In this document: in pieces, positions 33,836-45,654 of the stretch
How the letters are laid out: every line of letters starts with the position of its first letter
How positions within the stretch are numbered: the first letter of the stretch is position 1
Source of the DNA: Ailanthus altissimus
Lineage: Eukaryota > Streptophyta > Magnoliopsida > Sapindales > Simaroubaceae
Reading direction: 5' to 3'
NCBI GenBank assembly: GCA_946807835.1
Contig: OX327684.1
Location: forward strand, 30,564,501 to 30,628,500
DNA: 64,000 bases
Translations under genes and position numbers: made by a program
The notes under the pieces: generated by a model
The model's input: only the letters and a program-made list of their open reading frames with translations
Database searches by the model: none
Told to the model about the DNA's origin: nothing

Positions 33836-34979
33836 GGGGAGGGGGGAAGGGACTAGATCCCTCAGTTTTCAATATTGACTTTGTCGATACTGAAAACTTT
33901 AGTGTAGTTTTCGACCTGATGACCTTGTGGAGTTCTTGATAAGAATAAAGTACCTTTATTATGTGTGTACTTTTTATTTGAGTGTTCTGAAATCATACGA
34001 AGTAATCGTCATGCTACAATAATTATGAGGACTGTTGTTGAAAATTTTAAAGCAACAATTCGAGAAATATATGTTAATAGGCAATTAAGTGAACAATTGT
34101 GTCTTTTCAAATTTATTGATGCGGTCGCATTTAGGACTATTAATACTGATTGGACGGTTGAGTATGCTATTAAAATGACGTTTCATACATGGATACTTTT
34201 TACTTATGTACGTCTCATCCCTTAGATCTCGAATCAATGTTTAAGGTTTCTTTGATAACTTCATATATATAATCACAACCTTCTTATTTATTCATTTTTT
34301 TTTATATTTGGTGATTTGAAGAGATAGAAATTGCAGTGATTTAAAGAGAAAGAATTTGTGTGTTCTTTGTGACCATGTTCCTTCATTTTCAATAAAATGT
34401 GTACTAGTGTTCCTTTACTTAGAGTATTATTTGTACTAGTGTTCTTTGTGACCATTATTTATTTTTAGAGCATTTTATATGTTGTTATATTTCATGCATT
34501 CTTTTAGCATTTATTCTTCAAAGTTTAAGTGTTTGGTTTAAGGATGATTTGAGTGTTCATTCGTGTGTATTTTAAGTGTTCAGTCTCATAAATCATTGTT
34601 AAGTTGTCCACCTTATTTGTCTAGGTATTAGAACCATGTATTTATCCAATGACTCTCATAACATACATGACCGTGAGTGTAGTAGCTTAGATAATGACTC
34701 AATTGTCAATAGTAGCTCAGCTCAAGAAGTCAAGAGTATGAGTATCTGGAGGCTCAAGGTCTCTAATTGACTGTTAGGGGATCTATCCAAGGAGGGGACA
34801 CTTAGACAGAGTTTTTTGAGGGCTCCATTGACTTTGATCAGACACCCAATATGTGAAAATACCAAATAGTGCTCACCGAGGGGTGAGTATCAATTTTTGG
34901 TTAGTCGAGTAGGCTAAAAAAGAAGAAATTATTTATTTCTTTGACTGATGATGATGACTTATTTAAGTTATACTACTTG

Positions 34980-35290
34980 CCCCACCATTTTTTTAAGGGG
35001 AAAGTAGAGTGATCTCGACCTGTTAAAGGAAATATATAGGATATCAAGCATGATTACACTAAGGGTGCCTCAGGACAATGAATACGCTAGTGCACTGTTG
35101 GTTGGAGAGATGACGCTTAGCCATGTCTTTGTCAAATTAGGGTTGAGACTTCCATTTCAACTACATTTTATACATATGTTCACCTATTTAAACTTAGCAC
35201 CATTCTAATTAAATTTGAACTCATTGAGGATATTGGTCGGCTTGTATGTTATAGTTGAAGGCCGACTATAATGAGTCCATCTTCTTGAAC
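34980..35290 (+). pseudogene. gypsy-type transposon gag-like relic (Transposase_28-like)
   Basis: The plus-strand frame gives DLDLLKEIYRISSMITLRVP, then a stretch with KLGLRLPFQLHFIHMFTYLNLAPF, a stop, then SLRILVGLYVIVEG. This matches the plant 'putative gypsy type transposon' domain (Pfam Transposase_28, with its RVPxxxExA...GLRFPLHPF...LGLAPxQLxPNAWRxLVGF pattern), including the spacing. Internal stops show that it is dead. It lies inside the interval bounded by the two related repeats at 33.1 and 41.0 kb. Confidence 0.6.
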
Positions 35291-36999
35291 TACATCTAAT
35301 CTATTAAAGTACAGTGAATTATGGTCAGTAAAAATTGTTTTTTTTTAACCTCGCTACTTATAATAGAGAGAAGAATAATAACCTTATATGGGATATGCCC
35401 TCAAGTAATCATAAGTGAGAGTAATTTAAGTTATTTACTGTTGCGGAATAGGGTCGAGAGCATGTCGTGTTACTCGAGCGCCTATCATGTCACTGTGTTT
35501 TTCAAGATTAGGTTCTTATGTGTCATTCTTTCATGATCTATACTTATAAAAAAAAATTATGGTTTATCTTATCTACCCTTGTTATTTTAACAACTTTTTA
35601 AACGGCCAAACTTGAGCTGACTTGGGAAGAGAAGAATATGGTTACTCAGTCTCGAAGACAAACAGTTTTTATTATATGCTTCTTACTTGAAAAAACTTTG
35701 AGGGCATAGGTCTAGTTGGTCGACTTGCTGATTTGCCAAATAAAAGAAAACAAGGCAAAAGAAGATGTGATCCTCAATTCTTTATTGATGACTCTTGGTC
35801 TTTATATTAATTTGTTATTTATTTTGAGTTTTTCTTTAGTCTCTTGCAGTAATAAAACATAAAAACAATAGCAAAAAGTGTCATTATCAGTCTCAGAGGG
35901 TCTCATCGTGGCTATCGCCTCTTTACTCTTAGTTTTTTTATACTCATCAGAGGATTTCTCAAGAACTTCATTTGATCAAAAGGGTTACATAATGGCTATC
36001 ACTTCTACCCTTTCGATTATTCGATCATATCCACTGAGTGGTCAGGAAATTATTTCCAACATAGTTTTTTTTTTGTAGTGTTTGTACTTATAAATAAACA
36101 TTTTTTCTAATGAACATTGTTATTGCATTAACGAAGATTCTAAAAGGGAATGATTATTATTAAATACATTTTAATAATCAAATTATAAATATATTTTTGG
36201 TAAGGCTTCATTTTAAAAATACCCATTAGTTTACGAAATATGCAATAATGCCTAACCGTTAAGAAATCTTTTGTGAAAGATAACAAAAATTGTGTTAGAT
36301 CATGTGAAATTACTTTATTGACCTTTTAAGGATTAAAAAGTAATTATATAACTATTTTATCCTTGCACAACAAACGGATGCACTATTTTATATGCAAAAA
36401 CTGATTTAAATTTTTTATATGTTTTAAATAAATTAATAACGATGATGATATCACGAAGACGCCCATTCACATAATATTTTAATTATTAATTTATCAACTT
36501 TTGAAATCTGCAAGTGACCATAGGCAGTGATGTTACTGTAAATGTCTGACAACTATATTCACCTTATAATATTTTTAAATTTATAATAAGGCTAGACTTA
36601 TATAAATTTAAACATCGGCTTGAGAAGAGCTTGCAACTCAAAGACACTAACAATTAGTTTAGACACCAATATGAAAAAAAGAACCAACAAATAAACTCAA
36701 GATTAATTAGCTCATTGTTAACATTTTCTTCATGAAAATTGTAGTAACCACTTATTCAATACTGAAAAGAATAAATATTTATATATATGTATAATATTTA
36801 TATTTTATTTGTATATGAATGATACTTAATTTATGTATTGTTATTAGTATTGTTTGTATAGATTAAGAACATATTATTAGTATTAGGTTTATTTGCAAGA
36901 CTTTTGATTTATTTTAGGGACCAAATTATAATACTTTAAAATTTTAGAGGCTAATTCGTAAATATTAAAAATTAACCTCTTAGTATAAAAATACACATT

Positions 37000-39450
37000 T
37001 GAAACTCTAATTTACTCATTTTGGGTTGAGCCACCCCTTTAGAGAGAGAAAAGAGAGAAATAGAGGGGAGAGAAAGAGAAGAAGAAGAAGAATAAAAAAA
37101 AGAAGAATAATTAAAATTTTGAATTTTAAGAGGTATATCATAATTATTTCTCAATTTATTGGTGTTAATTAAGTTAATTCTTTTAAGTTTTGATTTCTGG
37201 ACAAATGAAAAATTGGGGATTTGATGTGAATTTTGTAAGATATATTGAGAATTGATGATAATTATGTAGATAGTTTGATAAATCATGATGAATTGTATAA
37301 TTTCTATTTGATAGTCTCTTGATCTAGAAATTTTATAAATTGTTGTGCTTTGATTCTAGTTTTGGCTTTTGAGACTATGAAATTAGACATGTATAAAATC
37401 ATTTGAGACTTTGAATCGATTGAAAATTCCAAAAATTTAATTTGTAGTGAATTTACCAAAATGACCTTAAAATTCTAAAAATTTCCTGTGTTAACAGTAT
37501 GATACAGTGACAAACAATTTTTGATCTGCTGAATGATCTTAAAAAATTACTAATTTCTGGAATATGATAAATTTATATGTCTAATATGATATATTCAAAT
37601 TTAGAATTTAGATCAATGTGATTAAATTTTTATGATTTTCTAAATTGTATTAGTTTATTGCAGTATTTGATTAACAGATTTTTAAAGCTATGGAATAAAA
37701 TAGTTTTAAAATACTTTTAGCAGAGAATTTGAAGTGAAATATTTATCATGGATTTAAATATGTGTCAAGAGTAATTATGTGATAGTTTTATAATTTTTGA
37801 GTTAGTATATGATTTTATAAAATTGAGAGACTAAATACTGTTCAGTAAATATCTTGATCCCGCTAGAATAATAGTTTGAATTTGATGGTATTTATGAAAT
37901 GTATTGTGTAGGAATTATGATGTAATATTCATACATAAAGAGGATATATGAGTTAAGAAATATATATTTTGATTTTGGAACAATTGGACATCATTTAATG
38001 TATAAGAAAATTTTATTAAGTGTAAGTGGTCAGAATGACAAGTTTTGAGAAACTAAGTAATTAGACCAATTCGATGTGATAAATGCAATATGTGTAATTT
38101 TGTAAGCTATTTAAAGTGCTTTGTGTGAATGTTGAGGCTTATGAAAGGATTAATCTCCATTGATAGATTAAGGAGAATTAAGTATTGTATCTGAAAGTGC
38201 TAAGAGGTAAGTATACTAGACTTTTACTGAAATCACAATAAATATAGTAATTGTCTATGTATGATTTTGTAAATGTGCTTAAAAATATGTTTATGTTATG
38301 CTAAAGTATATTTGATATGAAATGTGAAAGACATATGTTTATGAATGCGAGCATTGACATTGAGTATGAACATACATGTGTTTATAAAAGTGAGCTTTTA
38401 AAATGAAATGTGTTTAACAAAGAAAACTTTTGAAGTGAAATTTTTTCATGAGATACGTTTTGTGTGTTTGAGGATGCTTGAACTCACTATTTACTTAGTA
38501 GGCACCTTATGTGATTTGTGGAGCCTTTATGTGTAGCATTTCCTTCAGAATTGGTATATGTTATATGTTCTGTATGTAGGGAGGATCCTATTGGTACCTA
38601 AAGGAAGATTGAATCATCATATTCGTGTGGTGGCGTATTGGTGCATGTGAGAGGACTCACCGATGATCAGGGTGAGGATTTGACTCTTACCTTCGGGCAT
38701 GAGCATTATATATGTGTAATTTAAACCTCGTTTATACTATTCATCTCATACGCTATGTCACCTACGAGTGACATTTGGCTCATTACGTGATATGAAAGTC
38801 CTATTAAGTAGTAGTTGGGTGATGGTATTTCTATTATATATTTTGAAAGAATGTGTAAGTGTTTACCTAAGTATTCCTATTATATATTTTGAAAGAATGT
38901 GTAAGTGCTTACCTAAATATTCCTATTATATATTTTGAAAGAATGTGTAAGTGCTTACCTAACATGTAATTTGATAAGATTTTGATTTTGATTTATCACA
39001 ACATATCATACATATGCATTGTGTACATATATGTATTTGTATTTTGATATATGAAGAACTAGTATGCTTATTGAGTTTCATACTCATTATAGTTTATGGT
39101 GATTTCAGGTAAATAAGGCACATGTGTGCTTAGCGGATTTGGCAAAGCTTCTGCTGTCCTTTGGGTTCCCTAAGTTGCTAGGTTGCTAAGTGTTTCATTT
39201 ATGGACACATAGTTTAAAATATTTGATTTATCCTTATTGAACAAATACTTATGTGTTATTTTATTAGGTGTGGTTATATTTGGTTTATGTTTCACCAAGT
39301 ATGATCATGGGTTGATTTTTGCATTAAACTTACTAGCAACTTGATAAGGATTCTTATGTTGAAGTCAAGTTTGAAATTATGCAATATTAATTATGAATGC
39401 ACATTATTGAATGAGTGTAAGTTATGTTGTATGTCAAACCTTTTGGGTTT
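37000..39450. other. long non-coding, AT-rich interior with transposon-like text
   Basis: No coding region is supported. It begins with a GA-rich tract (37040-37100). The 38460-39200 part has less AT-rich sequence, including ACTCACTATTTACTTAGTAGGCACC and TTGAGTTTCATACTCATTATAG...TTTCAGGT phrases that are common in plant LTR-type repeats. Identity as an LTR is a guess. Confidence 0.3.
38827..38967. repeat. 46-bp tandem repeat, three copies
   Basis: TATATATTTTGAAAGAATGT starts at 38835, 38881 and 38927, each followed by GTAAGTG(C/T)TTACCTAA. The copies are almost identical, so the amplification is recent compared with the surrounding decay. Confidence 0.95.
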
Positions 39451-39451
39451 A

Positions 39452-39722
39452 GGGCGTGTCAAAAATAATCTCTTGTAATTAAGTTGTTGCTTTTATCTCA
39501 TTTGTTGCAAAAAATATTGTGAAACACAACCAACAAATATTTCATTTCAAGTGAACTATAGAGTAAGAGATGACCTATTTCATTTTGGGTATGGGGCGTG
39601 TAAAAAATAAGTAATTAAGTTGTTGCTTTTATCTCATTTGTTGCAAAAAATATTGTGAAACACAACCAACAAGTATTTCATTTTAAGTGAACTATAGAGG
39701 AAGAGACGACTTATTTGGGCAC
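39452..39722. repeat. 136-bp tandem duplication
   Basis: TAATTAAGTTGTTGCTTTTA begins at 39476 and again at 39612 and is followed in both by TCTCATTTGTTGCAAAAAAT, ATTGTGAAACACAACCAACA and more. The duplicated block includes the preceding TTTTGGGT..GGGCGTGT phrase. Near-identical copies. Confidence 0.9.
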
Positions 39723-39998
39723 TTGAAGAATGTAAGAGTATGGCTTGTTGAAATAAAAGTGAGAGAGGCTATGGAAGTGTTATAGTGATAAATAAATTGT
39801 GAAGAGATTTGCACGAGCCTCAAGTTAAGTCAACGATAAGCTAGGTGTTGATAAAGGTGATGAGATGATCTTTTTAATATAAAGTTTTGACCTGGTAAAA
39901 CATATAAGAGAGCTAGAGCCTCGGGGAATTAGAGGAATGGTCATAGGTGATTTAGTTGTCAGGGAGGTTACAATGGCCAGAGGTTGGAGACGAAGAGA

Positions 39999-40172
39999 AG
40001 GGGATGGGGAAGGACAATGTAAGGTTGTCGCATTTGAAAATGAAGCAATCATTATAAGAGGTGTCGTTTTGAGACTAGATAAAGGTATGGAAGGGGAATG
40101 ACAAGGTAAGGTTGTCTCATTTGAAAAGGAAGCAATCATTATAGAAGGTGTCGTTTTGAGACTAGATAAAGG
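39999..40172. repeat. 87-bp tandem duplication with adjacent Gly/Tyr-coding-like stretch
   Basis: TAAGGTTGTC..CATTTGAAAA, then AGCAATCATTATA and GGTGTCGTTTTGAGACTAGA, occurs twice with period 87 bp (29 codons). Just after it (about 40174-40225) the plus strand reads GGTGGATATTACTATTACTA and on, which would encode a Gly/Tyr-rich string, but stops follow. Possibly a gene fragment captured by a transposon; not a supported gene. Confidence 0.6.
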
Positions 40173-40969
40173 TGGGGAAGGTGGATATTACTATTACTAT
40201 TATTGTTATGGTGGGTATAAGCAAAAGAATGGAGGGAGTTGAAGCTTTGGTTGCCATTGTTGGTTTTTTTTTTTTAAAGGGATACATATATATAACAATA
40301 CTCGCACCACTTGGAGGGGGGGGCTTTGGAGGAGATCAGCCAACTCGGCTGAGCCCTCACGCTCGCCATTGTTGGTTATTGAATTTGCTTATTAGTTCTA
40401 ATGTAATTTTTAAGTAAGCAAACGTGTGTTTTTTTTTAGCAATCCAAACGTGTGTTTTAGGCTGTGGGTAGTTAGCAAATTACAGTGTTTTGACTCGAGG
40501 TTCAATGTATCCTTAATAGGGATAAATAAGTTTAATCATATATTTGTGCCACATGTGTATTAAAAGTTGATAAAAGTTAGACACACTTTGAAAAAGACTT
40601 AACTATCATTTTCTCGTTATTTTTCATAAAAGATTCTTTAACAACTGAGCAATGTTGTATATTTCGCAAACTAGTGAGTGTTAATGAAATTAAGCATTAC
40701 CTCAAAGGTATTCATGAATATCTTTAATAAAATGAGGGCAATACAAGTGCTTTTTATTGCAATGGACGTAAACAAATAAGATTAGGAAAGAAAATAAAGT
40801 ATAAATTTGAGGATATTTATTTTTTACGAGCTTGGTATCTCATGCTTTTCTAATTATTAGTTTTTACATGGTTAGACTTGTATGTCTATGTCCGACTCTC
40901 TCAATCATTTTATTATGACTTCATGATCAGCATCAAACTATTAACATTAGATTTTATGTCAACAAGTTG

Positions 40970-41725
40970 AATTTGTTTATTTTTGAAAACAACAAAAGAA
41001 TCTCTTAATGTACGGGGCGAAAATGATATCACTTTGGTGTGTATTAGATTTTGAAGGCTTCAAACTTACTCAAGATCAATCAACATGAGATAAAACATAA
41101 ATAAATAAAAATTTATAGTAATTTGGTTCAATATAAACCTAAATCTACTTCACCGCGCTTGATGAGCTTACTCAAATGCACTATTACATAATAATTTCAC
41201 ATTAAGAAGCAAATAATTGAAGTAATTATTTATATGGCTTCTAGTAATGGAGTCTTAGGGGTTTCAATTGAGTCTTAATGGCTTTAATGGACTTGTGTTA
41301 CACGTGTGCAGCTTTTAAAATCTGTCATATACTTGGAGAATGTTGCTCCAAAAGAAAAGTCCATTTGAGGGTGAAAAAAGTCGTCCCTTTCTTCAATATA
41401 CAACCTATGTTTTATATATTTAAGTTGTAGAGTTTTACTAGAACTAAGTCATGTAAAGTCTTTTTATAATTGTGTCAATTTTTATTTCGAGGTCTTTAAT
41501 AATGTAGATAATATGAGTCTTTGATCAATGGTGAATAAACACCTTTTTATTTATTTCTGAAGTTATAAGTGGACGGCATTTTAAAGGGTTTATATGATCG
41601 ACTTTTTAAAAGGCTTTTAAGATCAAGAAATTTTTTTTTGTACTTCAAAGGATCTGAAGTCTTAAAAGCTCATATAATGGGTGTTTCAATAAACTGCCTT
41701 TCAAAAAATTAGGTTTGAATCTTGA
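40970..41725 (+). repeat. dispersed repeat, copy 2 (possible old LTR)
   Basis: Partner of 33120-33835 in the same orientation. It has extra sequence around 41040-41090 that copy 1 lacks. Not recent, as the copies differ at many positions. Confidence 0.55.
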
Positions 41726-42127
41726 AAGGAAAACAATGACTAATGCGAAAGATTCATCTTATATTATAAGTTCTTGCTTAACATATTAATTTTTTTTTTG
41801 TTGCTCCTGAACTAATTCCCAGTTTAATATTTAGCCTTCAATCACAAGTCCAGAAAAGGAAACAAAATCCGGAAGTTAATGCAAGGGTATCAGATATGGT
41901 CTAACATGAATTTTAGATTAGTGTGAACTTTTTTGCAAATAAAATATAATTTAATTTTTTTAAAGTATCTGTAAAAAAAGTAATTAGAAAAAAAGCAAAA
42001 TGAGTGCAAAAAAAAAAACGCGTTGCCATTGTTGTTGTTTTAAAATATTTAAAGAATTTTAAAAGAAATTAAAAAAGAACTAGAAAAAAAAATTGGAAAG
42101 AGTGATGTTTTGGTAAGAAGCATCTTA

Positions 42128-42140
42128 AAACCCTAAACCC
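42128..42140 (+). promoter_or_regulatory. telo-box upstream of PUR5
   Basis: AAACCCTAAACCC, about 90 bp before the PUR5 start codon. The AAACCCTA motif is common in the 5' regions of plant genes for ribosomal proteins and nucleotide/translation functions and is associated with expression in dividing cells. Motif match only. Confidence 0.55.
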
Positions 42141-42225
42141 ACTCAGCGTCACGTTTCACTACATTCACATTTCACTCTGCGCCTTTCGCATCTCACAATC
42201 TAAAATTCCTTGTTCCGTGGTTGCA

Positions 42226-44580
42226 ATGACCAGTGCTTTCGCAGCAAAAACTGACCTCTCGCGTTGTTTAACATCGTCAATCGCTTACCCTCCCAACAAA
42301 CCCAACCCCACCAAATCTTTCTTACAAACAAGCGCAAGTAACGGCTTTTCTAGTAAATTTCCTAGTCTATCAGTAGCCACCGATCAACTACAACTTGGAA
42401 GAATTAGAAACAATACTCATGTGCTCTCAATGCCGGAAAGGAGTTCCGGTGGGCTGACGTATAAGGATGCTGGCGTGGATATAGATGCTGGGGCTGAGCT
42501 TGTCAAAAGAATTGCAAAGATGGTTCCTGGGATTGGAGGCTTTGGAGGGCTATTCCCGTTCGGTATGATTTAATTGTTTTGCTTTATTGGATATTCTATA
42601 ATTTTTATTTTACCCCACAGGTACTTTGGCTTGTTTATATTTTGATTGAAATGGATATTGAAAGACTGCATTATGCGTTAGCTTGTAGATATGATGGTGA
42701 AAGATTGCATTATGCGTTAACTTGAGGCGAATGGCTAGGTTTATGCATGTTAGGATTAACAAGCCGTGGGTTATTGTGACGTGAGGAGGCCTTTGAATTG
42801 TTGTCTGCTCATTTGCCTTTTGGACATCTTACAAGAGATATTAAATTTATTCTTTTAGGTTTATTGTGGCAATTTAAGGTTTAAATGTTTTTAGGTGCTA
42901 ATAGCACCTTGGTCCAATTGTCTAGGTTCCATTAAGTCGCTAATGAACTCCTTAAGAACAGGTGATCATTACCTTGTTGCTGGCACAGACGGTGTGGGAA
43001 CTAAACTTAAACTGGCATTTGAAACTGGTATCCACGATACCATTGGGATTGACCTGGTAAATTTTTTTTCTATTAACTTTGTTGTATTGATTTTGACTTT
43101 AGTAATTAGCTTTCTTATACACTTATTCTTCAGGTTGCAATGAGTGTCAATGATATTGTTACTTCAGGAGCAAAGCCATTATTTTTTCTGGATTACTTTG
43201 CTACAAGTCACCTAGATGTTGATCTTGCTGAAAAGGTACATGTTGTAGTGAAAATTTTGTTTGGGATGCATGCACCATATGATTTTCCCGTGGCAAGTTG
43301 GTGTCATTTTTAATTCATTTTTTAGGTCTTAAAAGGCATTGTTGATGGTTGTCAACAATCTGACTGCAAACTTTTAGGAGGAGAGGTATGTATTTTCATG
43401 TATCCATTCATTTATTTTCAAGTAGTGTGTTTCTTTTTTCTTTTTTCGCCCGAGACGAGGATGCTTACTGTAACTGAATTGTTTTTCAGACTGCAGAGAT
43501 GCCAGATTTTTATGCAAAGGGTGAGTATGATCTGAGTGGTTTTGCAGTTGGCGCTGTTAAGAAGGATTCCGTTATTGACGGGAAAAACATTGTGGCCGGA
43601 GATGTACTCATTGGCTTGCCTTCTAGTGGAGTCCATTCCAATGGTTTCTCTCTCGTAAGAAGGTCAGAGTTGCTTCAAAGAAATATTTTGCATAGTTGCA
43701 CTGAATTTTACACCAAAATCTTCTTTGATTTAATATATATTTGCTGCAGTTTTTTTTTCTTCAAACCCTTTAGACTAACATATGCCAAAATCTTTGGGTG
43801 TACTTGTGTATGATTATAGGGTTTTGGCTAAAAGTGGCCTTTCTCTAAAGGACCAACTTCCTGGGGAAAAAATTACATTAGGAGAAGCTTTGATGGCCCC
43901 AACTGTTATATATGTTAAGCAGGTCTTTCATCAATCTCTGTGTCAGAGATTTGTGCTCCATGTTTTCAGGCCCAATAATACTAAAAACCTTTTCTTTGAT
44001 AAAAAAAGGTGTTGGATTTAATTAGCAAGGGAGGGGTGAAAGGGATAGCCCACATCACTGGTGGTGGTTTCACGGACAATATACCTCGAGTGTTTCCAAA
44101 TGGTCTTGGTGCTGTAATATATAAAGACTCTTGGGAAGTCCCACCTGTACTCAAATGGATCCAACAGGTGATAGTTTTTTTTCCATAGCTGCTGGATTCT
44201 ATAATAGTACATTAATTAATTTTTGAGAATTATTTTTGCATCTGAACCAAACTAATCATCACTTTGGAGAAATAAGTTTACGGAGTGTGGTTACCTTGAA
44301 AATTATATGGACTCTTTTCTTTATGTATGTAATTTTTTCAGTGATTCCATCTCCATTATGGTCTTCAATAGTTACATGTGTCTTTCTTATGATTTTGATT
44401 ATTACTTTTATTTAGGCTGGAAGAATAGAAGATGGTGAAATGAGGCGGACTTTTAACATGGGTATTGGGATGGTTCTAGTTGTGAGCCAAGAGGCATTGG
44501 GCAAAATTCTTGATGAAGAAGCTTATACAGCATACCACATTGGTGAGGTTGTAAACGGCGAAGGAGTGAGCTATAACTAA
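42226..44580 (+). CDS. PUR5: phosphoribosylformylglycinamidine cyclo-ligase (AIR synthase), plastid-targeted
   Basis: Catalyses ATP-dependent closure of FGAM to AIR, the fifth step of purine synthesis, in plants in the plastid (and reported in mitochondria). Eight exons: 42226-42562, 42962-43056, 43134-43235, 43326-43385, 43490-43662, 43820-43922, 44009-44167, 44416-44580; 1194 nt, 397 aa. Residues 1 to about 65 are Ser/Thr/Asn-rich and low in acidic residues, as in a transit peptide. The enzyme then starts at [14 protein letters not shown]. Conserved parts visible: [20 protein letters not shown] (about 120-129), [57 protein letters not shown] (about 305-318) and FNMGIGM. The length is usual for plant PurM. 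The reading frame is intact. The ATG at 42226 is the first of the frame; a GTG nine bases earlier is in frame but not expected to be used in a plant. Confidence 0.96.
42660..42725. repeat. 39-bp tandem duplication in PUR5 intron 1
   Basis: GAAAGACTGCATTATGCGTT at 42660 recurs as GAAAGATTGCATTATGCGTT at 42699, each followed by AGCTTG/AACTTG. Two copies. Confidence 0.85.
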
Positions 44581-45470
44581 AATGTGTAATATATTATCTT
44601 TGACACTGCTTTAAATTATTTCTTGTTGAGATGAGGTATAAAGTTGCCATCTGATCGTTGTTTCTATACTTTCAATTTAACAATTGCAATAGATTGTCAA
44701 TAAATTAAATTGATCCTGCTGAAAGTTGATGCTTGGCTGATTACATATTGTGGGATTTTTTTAATTGCATGTAAATATACTATAGTTGACCTTTTGTATG
44801 CACTCCATCCTATAATTTTTGCTGGGACAGTTGCAAATCTGACTGTTGAGAGATTTATGCATCATTTTTGTCTTCAGTGTTCAGTTTCTTTTTTCTCGAC
44901 TGCTGAGAGATTTTATGCGGCTATTTGAATCTAATTGATGTTTTGTTCCTCGACATATTTTTTCATCGTCACACTATCCAAAATTGACAAGTAGCAGCTT
45001 AACTATGATCCATGAACAACACTACCCAAAATTGACAAGAAGCACCTTAACTGCAATCAATGATCGTTGTTCTTTTAGCCATTCAAGCACAAGTAGCTGC
45101 TTGATATTCCAAAAATACGTCCTCTGTTTAACACTTCTTTAAATTAATTCTCAAAGTCAAGCTCTTTTATTAACAATAACAAATTCATCTCGTTGTTTAA
45201 TATGTTAAATTTTGTTTTCCATCTTTTGATTTTCAGATGCTCTAAATTACAAATAAAGTTTTGTGAAAAGGAAAAGGAAAAAATTAAAAAATAGGGCTTG
45301 CCGGTCCAATCTTAGCAGCAGAAAAGAATCTGGTCGAGTTGACGATCAGTGTTTGCCTTCTAAATTCCACTGGTGTCTAAAAAAAGTATTATTAAATTGA
45401 AGAGTTTAAAATAAAAGTTTATGACAGCTAAGGAAGGTATTGAGTTGGGTTTATAGTTCTAAAGGAATAA
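44581..45470. other. PUR5 3' UTR and intergenic spacer
   Basis: Non-coding. It contains a 48-bp tandem duplication at 44972-45066 (CACTATCCAAAATTGACAAG... and CACTACCCAAAATTGACAAG...). No gene recognised. Confidence 0.5.
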
Positions 45471-45473
45471 AGA

Positions 45474-45508
45474 TGGGCTATTCATTGGCCCAAATGAATT
45501 AATGGGCT
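45474..45508. promoter_or_regulatory. cluster of three site II (TGGGCY) motifs before RPS14
   Basis: TGGGCT at 45474-45479, GGCCCA (TGGGCC on minus) at 45487-45492 and TGGGCT at 45503-45508, all within 150-180 bp of the RPS14 start codon. Site II elements, bound by TCP factors, are typical of nuclear genes for mitochondrial and ribosomal proteins in plants, which fits the product. Confidence 0.65.
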
Positions 45509-45654
45509 CAGAACTCTCCTTGAATTGTTTGAACCCGTCTCTTTCATCTGCTAAAGCAAAAACCAAATGTAACCAAAACCGAACTAGGTCAAGTTACCCT
45601 CTTCCTGTCTCTGTATTCTGTCTCCAACCGACGTGGATTCATCTCTTCTTCTCC

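Larger units (their letters stand above)
36120..40760. mobile_element. 4.5-kb segment bounded by inverted arms (possible Mutator-like or unclassified element)
   Basis: The left arm at about 36190-36300 contains TTAGTTTACGAAATATGCAA followed by TAATGCC...GTTAAGAAATCTTTTGTGAAAGATAACAA. The right arm at about 40600-40725, read as reverse complement, gives CTAGTTTGCGAAATATACAA...GTTAAAGAATCTTTTATGAAAAATAACGA. Degenerate arms of 110-130 bp facing each other suggest a transposon with long inverted repeats, but two independent insertions of one short element in opposite orientation would look the same. The interior has no recognisable transposase. Confidence 0.4.

Noticed and set aside
42217..42225. 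GTG start three codons before the PUR5 ATG
   Set aside because: Plant nuclear genes start at ATG; the first in-frame ATG at 42226 begins a normal transit peptide.
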